In this document: positions 17,868-25,892 of the stretch, piece by piece | Layout of the letters: each line of letters opens with the position of its first letter | Position numbering within the stretch: position 1 is the first letter of the stretch | From: Chryseobacterium luquanense | Lineage (GTDB): Bacteria > Bacteroidota > Bacteroidia > Flavobacteriales > Weeksellaceae | Length of the DNA: 64,000 nucleotides | Assembly (NCBI RefSeq): GCF_026460945.1 | Contig: NZ_JAOVZV010000020.1 | Location: 62,001-126,000 of the forward strand | Direction of reading: 5' to 3' | Made by a program: the position numbers and the translations under genes | The notes under the pieces: generated by a model | Seen by the model: only the letters and a program-made list of their open reading frames with translations | Told to the model about the DNA's origin: nothing | Databases searched by the model: none

Positions 17868-19145
17868 ATGATTATAGGAAAAGATATCATTGAACAACAC
17901 AACAAAAACGAAGTTGAAAATTTCAATTCAGACTTCGCTTATTTATCAGATAAATTAACAAAATCAGGTTCGAACGTTTCTGAAATTGTTGACAAGATCG
18001 CTGATTTCCAGGTGGCAATTCCGAGCTGGGCTTTAGGTGCCGGCGGAACCCGTTTCGGAAGATTTTCTTACGGTGGCGAACCTGCAGTTTTAGAACAGAA
18101 ATTAGATGATGTTGGATTGCTTCACGTACTTACTCATTCTGCTGGAGCAGTTTCACTACACATTCCATGGGATATTCCAAGTGATGTAAGTGCTTTGAAA
18201 GAAAGTGCAGCGTCTCACGGATTGATCTTTGATGCGATGAACTCAAACACATTTCAGGATCAGCCGGATGCAAAACATTCGTACAAATTCGGTTCTTTAA
18301 ATTCTGTAAACGAAGATTCAAGAGTTTACGCTGTTGAACACAACAAAGAAGTAATCAGAATTGGAAAAGAATTAGGTTCAAAAAGCCTAACCGTTTGGTT
18401 GGCGGATGGAGCAAGTTTTCCTGGACAGTTAAATTTCCAGACGGCTTTATCAAACACTGAAAAAAGCTTAAAAGAAATCTACGCAGGAATGCCGGAAGAC
18501 TGGAAATTATTCATAGAATACAAACCTTATGAACCGAATTTCTATTCAACAACTATCCAGGATTGGGGAACTTCTTTCATGCTGGCAAACGCTTGCGGAG
18601 AAAGAGCTTTCACCTTAGTTGATTTGGGTCACCATTTACCAAACACCAATATAGAGCAAATCGTTGCAACCTTGATGTACAAAGGTAAATTGGGTGGTTT
18701 CCACTTCAACGATAGTAAATATGGCGATGATGATTTGACGGTTGGTTCTATTAAACCTTATGCTTTATTCCTGATTTTCAATGAATTGGTGTACGGAATG
18801 GAAAATAATGCCAACAATCCTTATCCGGCCTGGATGATCGATGCAAGTCATAACATTAAAGATCCTTTGGAAGATTTATTACAGTCTCTGGAAGCAATCT
18901 TAATCGCTTATGCTCAGGCACTTTTGGTTGATCAGAAGGCTTTAAAAGAAGCACAGCTTAACAATGACGTTGTTGCAGCTCAGGATATTTTGCAGAACGC
19001 TTACAGAACAGACGTTCGTCCGTTGTTAAAAGCGGCAAGACTGCAGACCGGTGCGGCTTTAGATCCGATAGCTGCTTACAGAAGTTTAAAGGTGAGAGAA
19101 ACCTTGATTTCTGAAAGAGGCTGGGCAAAAGCAACCGGATTATAA
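17868..19145 (+). CDS. rhaI: L-rhamnose isomerase (Pseudomonas stutzeri RhaI type)
   Basis: This 425-residue protein belongs to the xylose-isomerase-like TIM-barrel family of which P. stutzeri L-rhamnose isomerase is the characterised member. It is unlike E. coli RhaA. Blocks seen include IPSWALGAGGTRFGRF near the N-terminus, VTHSAGA-like LTHSAGAVSLHIPWD, SLTVWLADGASFPGQ, LFIEYKPYEPNFYSTTIQDWG (metal-ligand Glu), LVDLGHHLPNTN (Asp and His) and GGFHFNDSKYGDDD (His, Asp). The enzyme converts L-rhamnose to L-rhamnulose using a divalent metal. It lies between RhaEW and the kinase, giving all catabolic steps in one block. Confidence 0.93.
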   Translation: MIIGKDIIEQHNKNEVENFNSDFAYLSDKLTKSGSNVSEIVDKIADFQVAIPSWALGAGGTRFGRFSYGGEPAVLEQKLDDVGLLHVLTHSAGAVSLHIPWDIPSDVSALKESAASHGLIFDAMNSNTFQDQPDAKHSYKFGSLNSVNEDSRVYAVEHNKEVIRIGKELGSKSLTVWLADGASFPGQLNFQTALSNTEKSLKEIYAGMPEDWKLFIEYKPYEPNFYSTTIQDWGTSFMLANACGERAFTLVDLGHHLPNTNIEQIVATLMYKGKLGGFHFNDSKYGDDDLTVGSIKPYALFLIFNELVYGMENNANNPYPAWMIDASHNIKDPLEDLLQSLEAILIAYAQALLVDQKALKEAQLNNDVVAAQDILQNAYRTDVRPLLKAARLQTGAALDPIAAYRSLKVRETLISERGWAKATGL

Positions 19146-19223
19146 AATCCGTTTTATTTGATAATTACTTTCAGGTGCAATCGAAAGTTTAATTATATGT
19201 ATCCTTATTTACCGTTGAGACCC

Positions 19224-19307
19224 GAGTGTTTAGAAAATTAATAATAGATTCTTTATTTAAGAAATCAGTGGATTTTTTTCTTAATTATTTTTAATCACTA
19301 AACACTC
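19224..19307. repeat. 84-bp imperfect palindrome in the rhaI-kinase gap
   Basis: GAGTGTTTAG (19224-19233) pairs with CTAAACACTC (19298-19307), and the interior (ATTAATAAT against ATTATTTTTAAT, then an AAGAAATC/GATTTTTTTCTT hairpin) is also nearly self-complementary. It fills part of the 430-bp gap 19146-19575, which has no gene. It is probably an interspersed palindrome and may end the rhaI transcript. Confidence 0.55.
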
Positions 19308-19474
19308 CTTGATGGTTTTTTAAAATTATTAAATTTAAAATGATTTTAAACTATTTTAGAAGAATTATGTAAAGGTACTTTTCTAAAAATATTTTGTTAA
19401 TAAAAAATCTTTTGTGACTTTGCTGAGTGGAACTCCTTTGCGAACTTAAAAATAGTCAGCTTGTCAAAAAAAAA

Positions 19475-19496
19475 CTTTGCGCACTTTGCGTTAAAA
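19475..19496. repeat. interspersed CTTTGCGCACTTTGCGTTAA repeat, copy 1
   Basis: The sequence starting CTTTGCGCACTTTGCGTTAA at 19475 recurs at 22301 with one difference over 22 bases. Both copies lie in gene-free DNA upstream of catabolic genes. It resembles the right-hand end of the ACCACAAAAGGC family and is probably the same kind of element. Confidence 0.6.
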
Positions 19497-19575
19497 ATAT
19501 TAGAACAATTCTAATTCACATTTTGAAAAAAAACTAATAATCATTTTATAATAAATCATTAAATTCATCTCAGGA

Positions 19576-20961
19576 ATGTCCAAAAAAAAGGTAACCATCG
19601 TATTTGATATTGGAAAAACCAACAAAAAGTTTTTTTTATTTGATAAAAATTACAAAGAAGTTGTGCGTGAATATACCGAACTTCCCCTTACCACCGATGA
19701 AGATGGTTATCCCACAGAAGATCTTGCGGCACTCCAAAACTGGATCAAAGATAACTTCAATGCCATTCTCGATGATGAAAATTTTGAAGTAAAAGCCATC
19801 AATTTTTCCACGTACGGAGCAAGTTTTGTGCACCTTGATCAGAAAGGAAATGTTCTGACGCCTCTGTACAACTACACCAAACCGATGGATCAGGAAATTC
19901 TTGATCTCTTTTACGAAAAACATGGCAGCAAACTGAAAATTGCCCGCGAAACCGCATCTCCACAAACCGGAATGCTAAACTCCGGACTGCAGTTATTCTG
20001 GTTAAAATACAAGCATCCGGAAGTTTTCAAAAAAATCCGTTACAGTCTTCATTTACCTCAGTATTTATCGTATTTATTTACCGGAATTTGCGTTTCGGAA
20101 TTTACCTCAATCGGCTGTCATACCAACCTTTGGGATTACGACAAAGCAGATTATCACGATTGGGTGTATGAAGAAGGAATCGATGCCTTGTTAGGTCCCA
20201 TCGTTCCGACTTCCGCAAGCATTAACACGTCTTACAGAAATAAAAAAATTAAAATCGGTGTTGGAATTCATGACAGTTCTTCTGCGCTGTTGCCTTATAT
20301 TTTAAGTAAAAAAGAGCCGTTTCTACTGCTTTCAACAGGAACATGGAGTATTTCTTTAAATCCATTCAATGATGAAAGTTTAACGGATGGAGATATCGAA
20401 AATAACTGTCTGAATTACATGAGAATCGACGGTAAACGTGTGAAAGCATCCCGTTTTTTCATGGGAAATGAATACAAAATTCAGGTTGAAAAATTGTGTG
20501 CTTACTACGGAAAAGAATACGGTTTCCATAGAGATGTGCAGTTTGATCAGGATCTGTACCTGCGTCTGATGAAAAATAAAAATATCTATTTCCGTTTTGA
20601 AGGGATTATTTTAAAACGAAAAATGATTACCGCAACAGATTTAAATTCATTCGCAACCTTTGAAGAGGCGTATCATCAATTAATGATTGAGTTAATGGAT
20701 TTGCAGATTCACACGATTACCAACGCCATTGGAAATTCGGAAATAAAAAATATTTACATAGACGGCGGTTTCACAGACAATGATGTCTTTATGAAACTGA
20801 TGTCGCACCATTTCCAACATTACAATGTGATGTCAACACACTCTCCGTTGGGATCGGCTTTGGGAGCATCGATGGTGATTTCTAACAAAAAAATAGACGA
20901 AACATTTTTACAACAGCATTATCAGATGAAAGTGCTTCAGCCTTTAATCCTTAATTTATAA
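19576..20961 (+). CDS. FGGY-family carbohydrate kinase, probable L-rhamnulokinase
   Basis: A 461-residue FGGY kinase beginning with the phosphate-1 loop IVFDIGKTNKKFF. The middle has NFSTYGASFVHLD and the family signature region (GVGIHDSSSALLPY). The ATP-binding part has LLLSTGTWSISLNPF and IKNIYIDGGFTDND, with a glycine-rich end (SPLGSALGASMV). Placed between rhaI and the lactate flavoenzyme, it supplies the missing step, phosphorylation of L-rhamnulose. The sequence is distant from E. coli RhaB, and substrate is inferred from context; L-fuculose or another ketose is the alternative. The stop codon is 3 bp from the next start, so the two genes are translationally linked. A GGA-containing ribosome site (CAGGA) lies directly before the ATG. 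Confidence 0.85.
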   Translation: MSKKKVTIVFDIGKTNKKFFLFDKNYKEVVREYTELPLTTDEDGYPTEDLAALQNWIKDNFNAILDDENFEVKAINFSTYGASFVHLDQKGNVLTPLYNYTKPMDQEILDLFYEKHGSKLKIARETASPQTGMLNSGLQLFWLKYKHPEVFKKIRYSLHLPQYLSYLFTGICVSEFTSIGCHTNLWDYDKADYHDWVYEEGIDALLGPIVPTSASINTSYRNKKIKIGVGIHDSSSALLPYILSKKEPFLLLSTGTWSISLNPFNDESLTDGDIENNCLNYMRIDGKRVKASRFFMGNEYKIQVEKLCAYYGKEYGFHRDVQFDQDLYLRLMKNKNIYFRFEGIILKRKMITATDLNSFATFEEAYHQLMIELMDLQIHTITNAIGNSEIKNIYIDGGFTDNDVFMKLMSHHFQHYNVMSTHSPLGSALGASMVISNKKIDETFLQQHYQMKVLQPLILNL

Positions 20962-20964
20962 AAC

Positions 20965-22116
20965 ATGGCATTTCCATTTGATACCAACTATGCTTCCCTC
21001 GAATTGCTGATCGAAAAAGCAAAAAAGAAAATGCCACGTTTCGCTTTCGAATATCTGGATGGCGGCTGTAATGAAAATATTAACCGTGACAGAAATACAA
21101 GTGAATTGAGAGATGTTTTGCTTCGCCCACGTTACCTGAATAATAATTATTCTGAGGCCAATATGGAAACGGAATTATTCGGTGTAAAATATTCAGCACC
21201 CTTTGGAATTTCTCCTGTTGGATTGCAAGGTTTGATGTGGCCAAACGCACCAGAAATTTTAGCGAAAGCAGCTTTTAAACATAATATTCCTTTTATATTA
21301 AGTACCGTAACGACAAGCAGTATCGAAAGAATTGCTGAATTGACGGAAGGAAAAGCATGGTATCAACTCTACCATCCAAGAGAAGAATGGTTGCGTGACG
21401 ATATTCTTGACCGTTGTGAAGCTTCTGGCTATGACGTTTTATGTGTTTTGTCAGATGTTCCGACTTTCGGTTACAGAGCCAAAGAAATCAGAAACGGTTT
21501 GGCAATGCCTCCGCAGCTGAATTTCAGAAATGTTTCCCAAGCTTTGGCGAGACCGGAATGGTGTCTTGAAATTTTAAAACATGGCGTTCCAAGTTTTAAA
21601 ACAATGGAAAAATACATGGATAAAAACATGAATGTGAAACAATTGGGACAGTTCATGAACTCTACTTTTTCCGGCAGATTAAATTCAGACAGAATCAAAG
21701 CCATCCGTGATAAATGGAAAGGAAAATTGGTCATCAAAGGTGTTGCTTCCGATGAAGATGCAGCCGAAGCAGTACGTCTAGGTTTCGATGGAATGATTAT
21801 TTCCAATCATGGTGGAAGACAGTTGGATGCGGGAGAATCAACCATTGCGGTAGTAAAAGAAATCAGTGAAAAATACAAAGGTCAGATTAAAATTATGATG
21901 GACAGTGGCGTAAGAACCGGTCCGGATGTTGCGCGAGCTTTGAGTTGTGGTGCAGAATTTACCTTTATGGGAAGAACGTTTATGTATGCCGTTGGAGCTT
22001 TAGGTGAAAAAGGTGGTGATCATATTATTGAAATGCTGAAAATGCAGTTCAGACAGGTGATGGAGCAGGTTTGCTGTGACACGCCGGAAGAGTTGCAGAA
22101 GTTTAGGGTGAAGTAG
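20965..22116 (+). CDS. FMN-dependent L-lactate dehydrogenase-like alpha-hydroxy acid oxidase
   Basis: The 383-residue protein is a full FMN-dependent alpha-hydroxy-acid dehydrogenase. It shows FAFEYLDGGCNENINRDRN at the start, APFGISPVGLQGLMWPNAPE, WYQLYHP for FMN binding, VLSDVPTFGYRAKEIRNG, the catalytic His282 in ISNHGGRQLD, and DSGVRTGPDVARALSCGA with GRTFMYAVGALGEKGGD. LldD-type enzymes oxidise L-lactate to pyruvate. This is the logical next step after RhaEW produces L-lactate, so a role in rhamnose catabolism is well supported by context. It probably associates with the inner membrane and passes electrons to quinone. A decayed copy of its 3' end lies beyond the next gene. Confidence 0.9.
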   Translation: MAFPFDTNYASLELLIEKAKKKMPRFAFEYLDGGCNENINRDRNTSELRDVLLRPRYLNNNYSEANMETELFGVKYSAPFGISPVGLQGLMWPNAPEILAKAAFKHNIPFILSTVTTSSIERIAELTEGKAWYQLYHPREEWLRDDILDRCEASGYDVLCVLSDVPTFGYRAKEIRNGLAMPPQLNFRNVSQALARPEWCLEILKHGVPSFKTMEKYMDKNMNVKQLGQFMNSTFSGRLNSDRIKAIRDKWKGKLVIKGVASDEDAAEAVRLGFDGMIISNHGGRQLDAGESTIAVVKEISEKYKGQIKIMMDSGVRTGPDVARALSCGAEFTFMGRTFMYAVGALGEKGGDHIIEMLKMQFRQVMEQVCCDTPEELQKFRVK

Positions 22117-22540
22117 GTTTAAGCTGGAAGTTTTTACGTTTTCATTTAAAGATATTTTATCTAAGTACAACTTTACAGAATGCGAACCATCAATTTTCAT
22201 ATCAAAAGATGTCCTTATTTTGTAATGAATGAAAAGCTTAGTGAGCTTGTATAAGTGAAACGGCTTTACGTAACTTAAAAGCAGATAGTATTTAAAAATT
22301 CTTTGTGCACTTTGCGTTAAAATAAAAATATTTTTGAATAATTATAGCAAAAAAAAATACAGTTCGATGAATTGTATTTTTTGTTTTATAATACTATTTT
22401 TAATCAACATTCAAAGAATGTTTTCAAGTTTTGCGAAGCAAATTTATTTGCCTTAGCTTTCTTAAAAAATATGCAACATTAAAATAATCTTTGCGTTAAA
22501 ACAATTTGTGTAATGTTTGAAAAATTATTGCATATGTATT
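22117..22540. other. gene-free leader DNA with repeat copy 2
   Basis: The gap between the lactate enzyme and GH140 is 569 bp and has no convincing gene. It contains the second CTTTGTGCACTTTGCGTTAA repeat at 22301-22322 and several worn pieces of the same family (for example ATCTTTGCGTTAAAAC near 22488). A full inverted-repeat element follows at 22541. Confidence 0.55.
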
Positions 22541-22625
22541 TTTTACCACAAGGAACACAAAGATTTTCACAAGGTTCACAAGCCTTGTGTTCGAAGTGAA
22601 ATGCTTAGTGTTCTTAGTGGTAAAA
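22541..22625. repeat. small inverted-repeat element upstream of GH140
   Basis: The left end holds TTACCACAAGGAACACAAAG (22543-22562), and the right end CTTAGTGTTCTTAGTGGTAA (22604-22623) is its reverse complement with three mismatches. An inner hairpin CACAAGG/CCTTGTG fills the centre. It is a shorter cousin of the 17675 element and again sits directly before a gene. Confidence 0.65.
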
Positions 22626-22685
22626 TCACATCATGAAAACAAAAAATTATCAAAAACGAAATCATTTAAAAACCAAACTCCTCTC

Positions 22686-24089
22686 ATGAAAAAATTCCTA
22701 ATATTTCTCCTCATTATTTTTTCAGTTATTACCTTTTCTCAAAACAAAAAGCAGGAATTACCATGGTCAAACGGAGCGCTGCAGGTCAGTGCAAACAGTA
22801 GATATTTACAGCATAAAAACGGAAAACCATTTTTCTGGTTAGGAGAAACCGGATGGCTTCTGCCGGAACGTACCGATCGTGATGAAGTAGATTTTTATCT
22901 GAGTCAATGTGCAAAAAACGGATTTAATGTCGTTCAGGTACAGACCATCAATGCTGTTCCTGCTTTCAATAAATACGGACAGCCTTCAATGACTGACGGT
23001 TTTGATTTTAGCAACATCAACCAAAAAGGAGTGTATGGATATTGGCATCACATGGATTATATTGTAAAAACAGCCGAGAAAAATGGAATTTACATCGGGA
23101 TGGTCTGCATCTGGGGCGGACTGGTCAAAGCAGGAAAAATGGATGTAGATCAGGCAAAAAAGTACGGGCAGTTTTTAGCAGAACGGTATAAAGATTCGCC
23201 CAATATCATTTGGTTTATTGGAGGCGATATGAAAGGCGATATCAAAACAGAAGTCTGGGAAGCTTTGGCCAATAGCATAAAGTCCGTTGACAAAAACCAT
23301 TTGATGACCTATCATCCTTTCGGTACTACGAGTTCAGCAGATTGGTTTAACAGTTCCGTTTGGTTAGATTTCAATATGTTCCAGAGCGGTCACAGAAGAT
23401 ACGGACAGCGGAAAGGCGACGGTGAAGCTAAAAAAATCGCCGATACCGAAGAAGACAACTGGAGATATGCCGAAAAAGCACTTTCGATAAAACCTTTAAA
23501 ACCCATCATCGATGGCGAACCTTCGTACGAAGACATTCCACAGGGACTTCATGATGCCAGCGAACCACGATGGAAAGATCATGACGTGAGACGATATGCG
23601 TATTGGTCGGTGTTTGCAGGTTCTTTTGGGCACACTTACGGACACAATTCTATTATGCAGTTTTACAGACCAGGTTTGTCGCCTGCATACGGAGCTCAGC
23701 GTGCGTGGTACGAATGTCTCAATGACGCAGGTTTTGTACAGATGCAGTATTTAAAAAATCTAATGTTGCAATTTCCATATCTTGAAAGAATTCCAGATCA
23801 AAGTATTATTAAAGGGGAAGTGGGCGAGCGTTACGAAAGACTTATTGCTACCCGCGGAGCAGATTACCTGCTCGTCTACAATTACGCCGGAAGAAGTATG
23901 CAGATCGATTTGTCGAAGATCAGTGGTAAGAAGAAAAAATGTTGGTGGTACAATCCAAGAACCGGCGGGTACAAGTATATTGGGGAAGTGGACGGAAATA
24001 AAATTGTACAGTTTACGCCTGATAAAGAGAATGGAGATGCTAAGGATTTCGTTTTTGTGGCGGTGGATGCGAGCAAGAATTATCTGTGA
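22686..24089 (+). CDS. GH140 (DUF4038-type) apiosidase-like glycoside hydrolase, exported
   Basis: The ATG at 22686 is chosen because it starts a clear signal peptide (MKKFLIFLLIIFSVITFSQ); a GTG 99 bp upstream would add a charged stretch lying in the repeat. The 467-residue mature-type protein has a DUF4038 TIM barrel, with GKPFFWLGETGWLLPERTDR, FNVVQVQTINAVPAFNKYG, NIIWFIGGDMKGD (candidate acid/base Asp) and PIIDGEPSYEDIP (candidate nucleophile Glu). The C-terminal ~90 residues form a beta domain of the collagen-binding-like type (CWWYNPRTGGYKYIG). GH140 includes the Bacteroides enzyme that releases apiose chains from rhamnogalacturonan II. Here it could act on RG-II side chains; an unknown specificity is possible. 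Confidence 0.8.
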   Translation: MKKFLIFLLIIFSVITFSQNKKQELPWSNGALQVSANSRYLQHKNGKPFFWLGETGWLLPERTDRDEVDFYLSQCAKNGFNVVQVQTINAVPAFNKYGQPSMTDGFDFSNINQKGVYGYWHHMDYIVKTAEKNGIYIGMVCIWGGLVKAGKMDVDQAKKYGQFLAERYKDSPNIIWFIGGDMKGDIKTEVWEALANSIKSVDKNHLMTYHPFGTTSSADWFNSSVWLDFNMFQSGHRRYGQRKGDGEAKKIADTEEDNWRYAEKALSIKPLKPIIDGEPSYEDIPQGLHDASEPRWKDHDVRRYAYWSVFAGSFGHTYGHNSIMQFYRPGLSPAYGAQRAWYECLNDAGFVQMQYLKNLMLQFPYLERIPDQSIIKGEVGERYERLIATRGADYLLVYNYAGRSMQIDLSKISGKKKKCWWYNPRTGGYKYIGEVDGNKIVQFTPDKENGDAKDFVFVAVDASKNYL

Positions 24090-24130
24090 ACTTCAGTAAT
24101 TTTTTTGAGGATGATTGAACTGTTAGCATA

Positions 24131-24346
24131 ATGATAAACAGGTGCATAAGAGCAGATGTTGCATGTGCTTTGAGTTGCGGCGCAGAATTTACCTTTATGG
24201 GTAGAACGTGTATGTATGCCGTCGGAGCTTTAGGAGATAAAGGTGGTGATCACATTATTGAAATGTTGAAAATGTAGTTCAGACAGGTGATGGAGCAGGT
24301 TTGCTGTGATACGCCGGAGGAGTTGCAGAAGTTTAGAGTAAAATAA
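24131..24346 (+). pseudogene. decayed 3' copy of the lactate-dehydrogenase gene
   Basis: This stretch is a near copy of the end of the gene at 20965-22116, corresponding to its last ~75 codons. It reads CACALSCGAEFTFMGRT, then YAVGALGDKGGDHIIEMLKM, then a TAG stop at 24275-24277 where the parent has CAG (Gln). It then continues in frame to the same KFRVK ending and stop. The first 30 bp (ATGATAAACAGGTGCATAAG) match the parent with small deletions. With no start and an internal stop it cannot make a working enzyme. It shows that the chromosome segment around the GH140 gene was once flanked by two lactate-enzyme ends. Confidence 0.9.
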
Positions 24347-24366
24347 TTACGAAATAATATCAATAG

Positions 24367-24391
24367 GAACGGGCTTTAGCCCGTTTTTTTA
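24367..24391 (+). terminator. rho-independent terminator ending the rhamnose operon
   Basis: ACGGGCT at 24369 pairs with AGCCCGT, with a two-base loop, followed by seven T residues. It is placed just after the pseudogene and before the convergent minus-strand genes. Confidence 0.85.
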
Positions 24392-24470
24392 TAATCAATT
24401 CAGATGGGCTTTACCCAAAATCAATATTTAGAAAAAATTCAAATCAAGCGAATGACATAGAAATATAATT

Positions 24471-25082
24471 TTAGCTTATTTTAATCACAACAAATGCATT
24501 CAATAGTTTTGCTTCGTTGAAAAATGCTTTTAATTCTTCAAATTCGCCTTTTAAATCGGTAAGGTTTTCAGGTTTTAATAATTTATAAACGGTATTTTCC
24601 ATTTCATCATAGTCGTAAAATTTGACGATGTCTGAAAAGTCTATAGCTTGTAATAAATTAGAAATTTCTAAGGTTTTCAAATTATCAAAATATTGGAAAC
24701 GTAGATACTGAGAATTGTTTATAATATCTATTCCACCAAAAAATAATTTAGTATTATCAAAATCAATATTTTTCGATACAAAAAATTTAATTAAAAGATA
24801 GTTTAAGGTTTCGTATCCACGAGTCTGGCTAAAAAACTGAAACTTATCAATCTTGTTGTCTGGATAATGTGATAAAACGACCTTTGAGTCTTCAATCAAT
24901 TCTTTTAAAACTTTTTCTGGCGTTCCGTCAGGATTTGACTGAATCATTCTAAGATGTAATCTCAGTTTATTTGTATCTTGAATTTTATCAAAATCATTTG
25001 CATAATCTTCGTTTACTTTAGCCTTTTCAAGTACGAATTTTGCTTTGTTTGAGATTGAAAAAAGTGCTAAGTCAAGACCCAT
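24471..25082 (-). CDS. hypothetical protein, possibly YfbM/DUF1877-like
   Basis: A 203-residue acidic cytosolic protein without signal peptide or membrane segment. The C-terminal third (DIVKFYDYDEMENTVYKLLKP, then EFEELKAFFNEAKLLNAFVV) resembles the end of YfbM/DUF1877 proteins, in which a long helix follows a Tyr-Asp turn. The N-terminus (MGLDLALFSISNKAKFVLE) also begins like that family. The resemblance is weak and from memory of the pattern only. No function is known for the family. It is not obviously linked to pectin use, and lies after the terminator of the catabolic operon on the opposite strand. Confidence 0.5.
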   Translation of the reverse strand: MGLDLALFSISNKAKFVLEKAKVNEDYANDFDKIQDTNKLRLHLRMIQSNPDGTPEKVLKELIEDSKVVLSHYPDNKIDKFQFFSQTRGYETLNYLLIKFFVSKNIDFDNTKLFFGGIDIINNSQYLRFQYFDNLKTLEISNLLQAIDFSDIVKFYDYDEMENTVYKLLKPENLTDLKGEFEELKAFFNEAKLLNAFVVIKIS

Positions 25083-25191
25083 TTTAATAATAGTTTTTAA
25101 TTTGTTGTAACATTCAAACTATCAATTTTCCTATTTTCGGTTAAATTAGCTGATTGATTTTTTTGAATTATATTAATTACAAACGTGATGA

Positions 25192-25635
25192 TTACTTTTT
25201 CTTCTCCGACTTCACTGCCTGTCTCGCCAGCAATTTCCAGTCGTTTTTCACCTTTGTCCAGACCAATAAAATATCCAAAGTCACATCACCAGGCTCCTTT
25301 CCAAAATCAGCAGTCGTTGCATAAAAATGGTGACGGACAATCGCTGTATTTCCGACGATCTGTATGTTTTGGTTCGTAATATCAATCGTTAGAAAATCTG
25401 ATTTTTTGCTGACCAGTTTTTCAACAAATTCTTTGGCATCATCAATATGACCTCCCGAATGTCCGTAAGTCAGTTCCGGTACAATTAAAGATTGCAATGC
25501 TGATTTTTCACCGCTGATCATTGCTGATCTCAGTTTTTCTGCTATATCTGTTACAGATTGGATATCGTTTTTTTTCTGTCCGAAAACAGTGATCGCCACT
25601 AAAAAAGTCATGGCGGAAATTATTTTTTTAATCAT
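25192..25635 (-). CDS. exported NTF2-like (DUF4440/SnoaL-type) protein
   Basis: The 147-residue protein has a signal peptide (IISAMTFLVAITVFGQ), followed by the pattern of a cone-shaped NTF2-like fold. A helix (DIAEKLRSAMISGEKSALQSL) is followed by LTYGHSGG and a long curved sheet ending in LLVWTKVKNDWKLLARQAV. The last block (W-K-x-L-x-R-Q) is characteristic of DUF4440 proteins. Many such small secreted proteins have unknown ligands; some are ketosteroid-isomerase-like. An intergenic gap of 109 bp separates it from the hypothetical gene on the same strand. Confidence 0.75.
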   Translation of the reverse strand: MIKKIISAMTFLVAITVFGQKKNDIQSVTDIAEKLRSAMISGEKSALQSLIVPELTYGHSGGHIDDAKEFVEKLVSKKSDFLTIDITNQNIQIVGNTAIVRHHFYATTADFGKEPGDVTLDILLVWTKVKNDWKLLARQAVKSEKKK

Positions 25636-25758
25636 TTTAATTAAATATTTTTTGAAGGATTTAAATTTATTCCGATAATTATTAGAATCTTATTCTTTTA
25701 AAGTATAATATAATGAATGTCCTTTAGTAGTAATAACTTAGTTTTTTAACGGTTTGTC

Positions 25759-25820
25759 TGTCATTCCGTAGGAATCTGAACTGCTTTATTTTGGTGTGTT
25801 GAGATTCCTACGGAATGACA
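25759..25820. repeat. interspersed palindrome with TTCCGTAGGAATCT
   Basis: TGTCATTCCGTAGGAATCT (25759-25777) and its exact reverse complement (25802-25820) enclose a 24-bp loop. It lies in the 257-bp gap between the NTF2-like gene and the GntR regulator, both on the minus strand. Such TTCCGTAGGAATCT hairpins are known scattered repeats in this group of bacteria (recalled, not searched). It may act as a transcript-end structure for the regulator gene. Confidence 0.85.
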
Positions 25821-25892
25821 AAATGACTGCTGATCTTAGCGTTATGATTAACAATCGACATTCATTTATAATTTATATCAATTATCAATTAT

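Noticed and set aside
22587..22685. N-terminal extension of GH140 from the upstream GTG
   Set aside because: The extension lies in a repeat element, and the signal peptide begins at the inner ATG.
23782..24099. 105-residue open frame overlapping the end of the GH140 gene in another frame
   Set aside because: Shadow of the GH140 C-terminal domain; no ribosome site or family resemblance.
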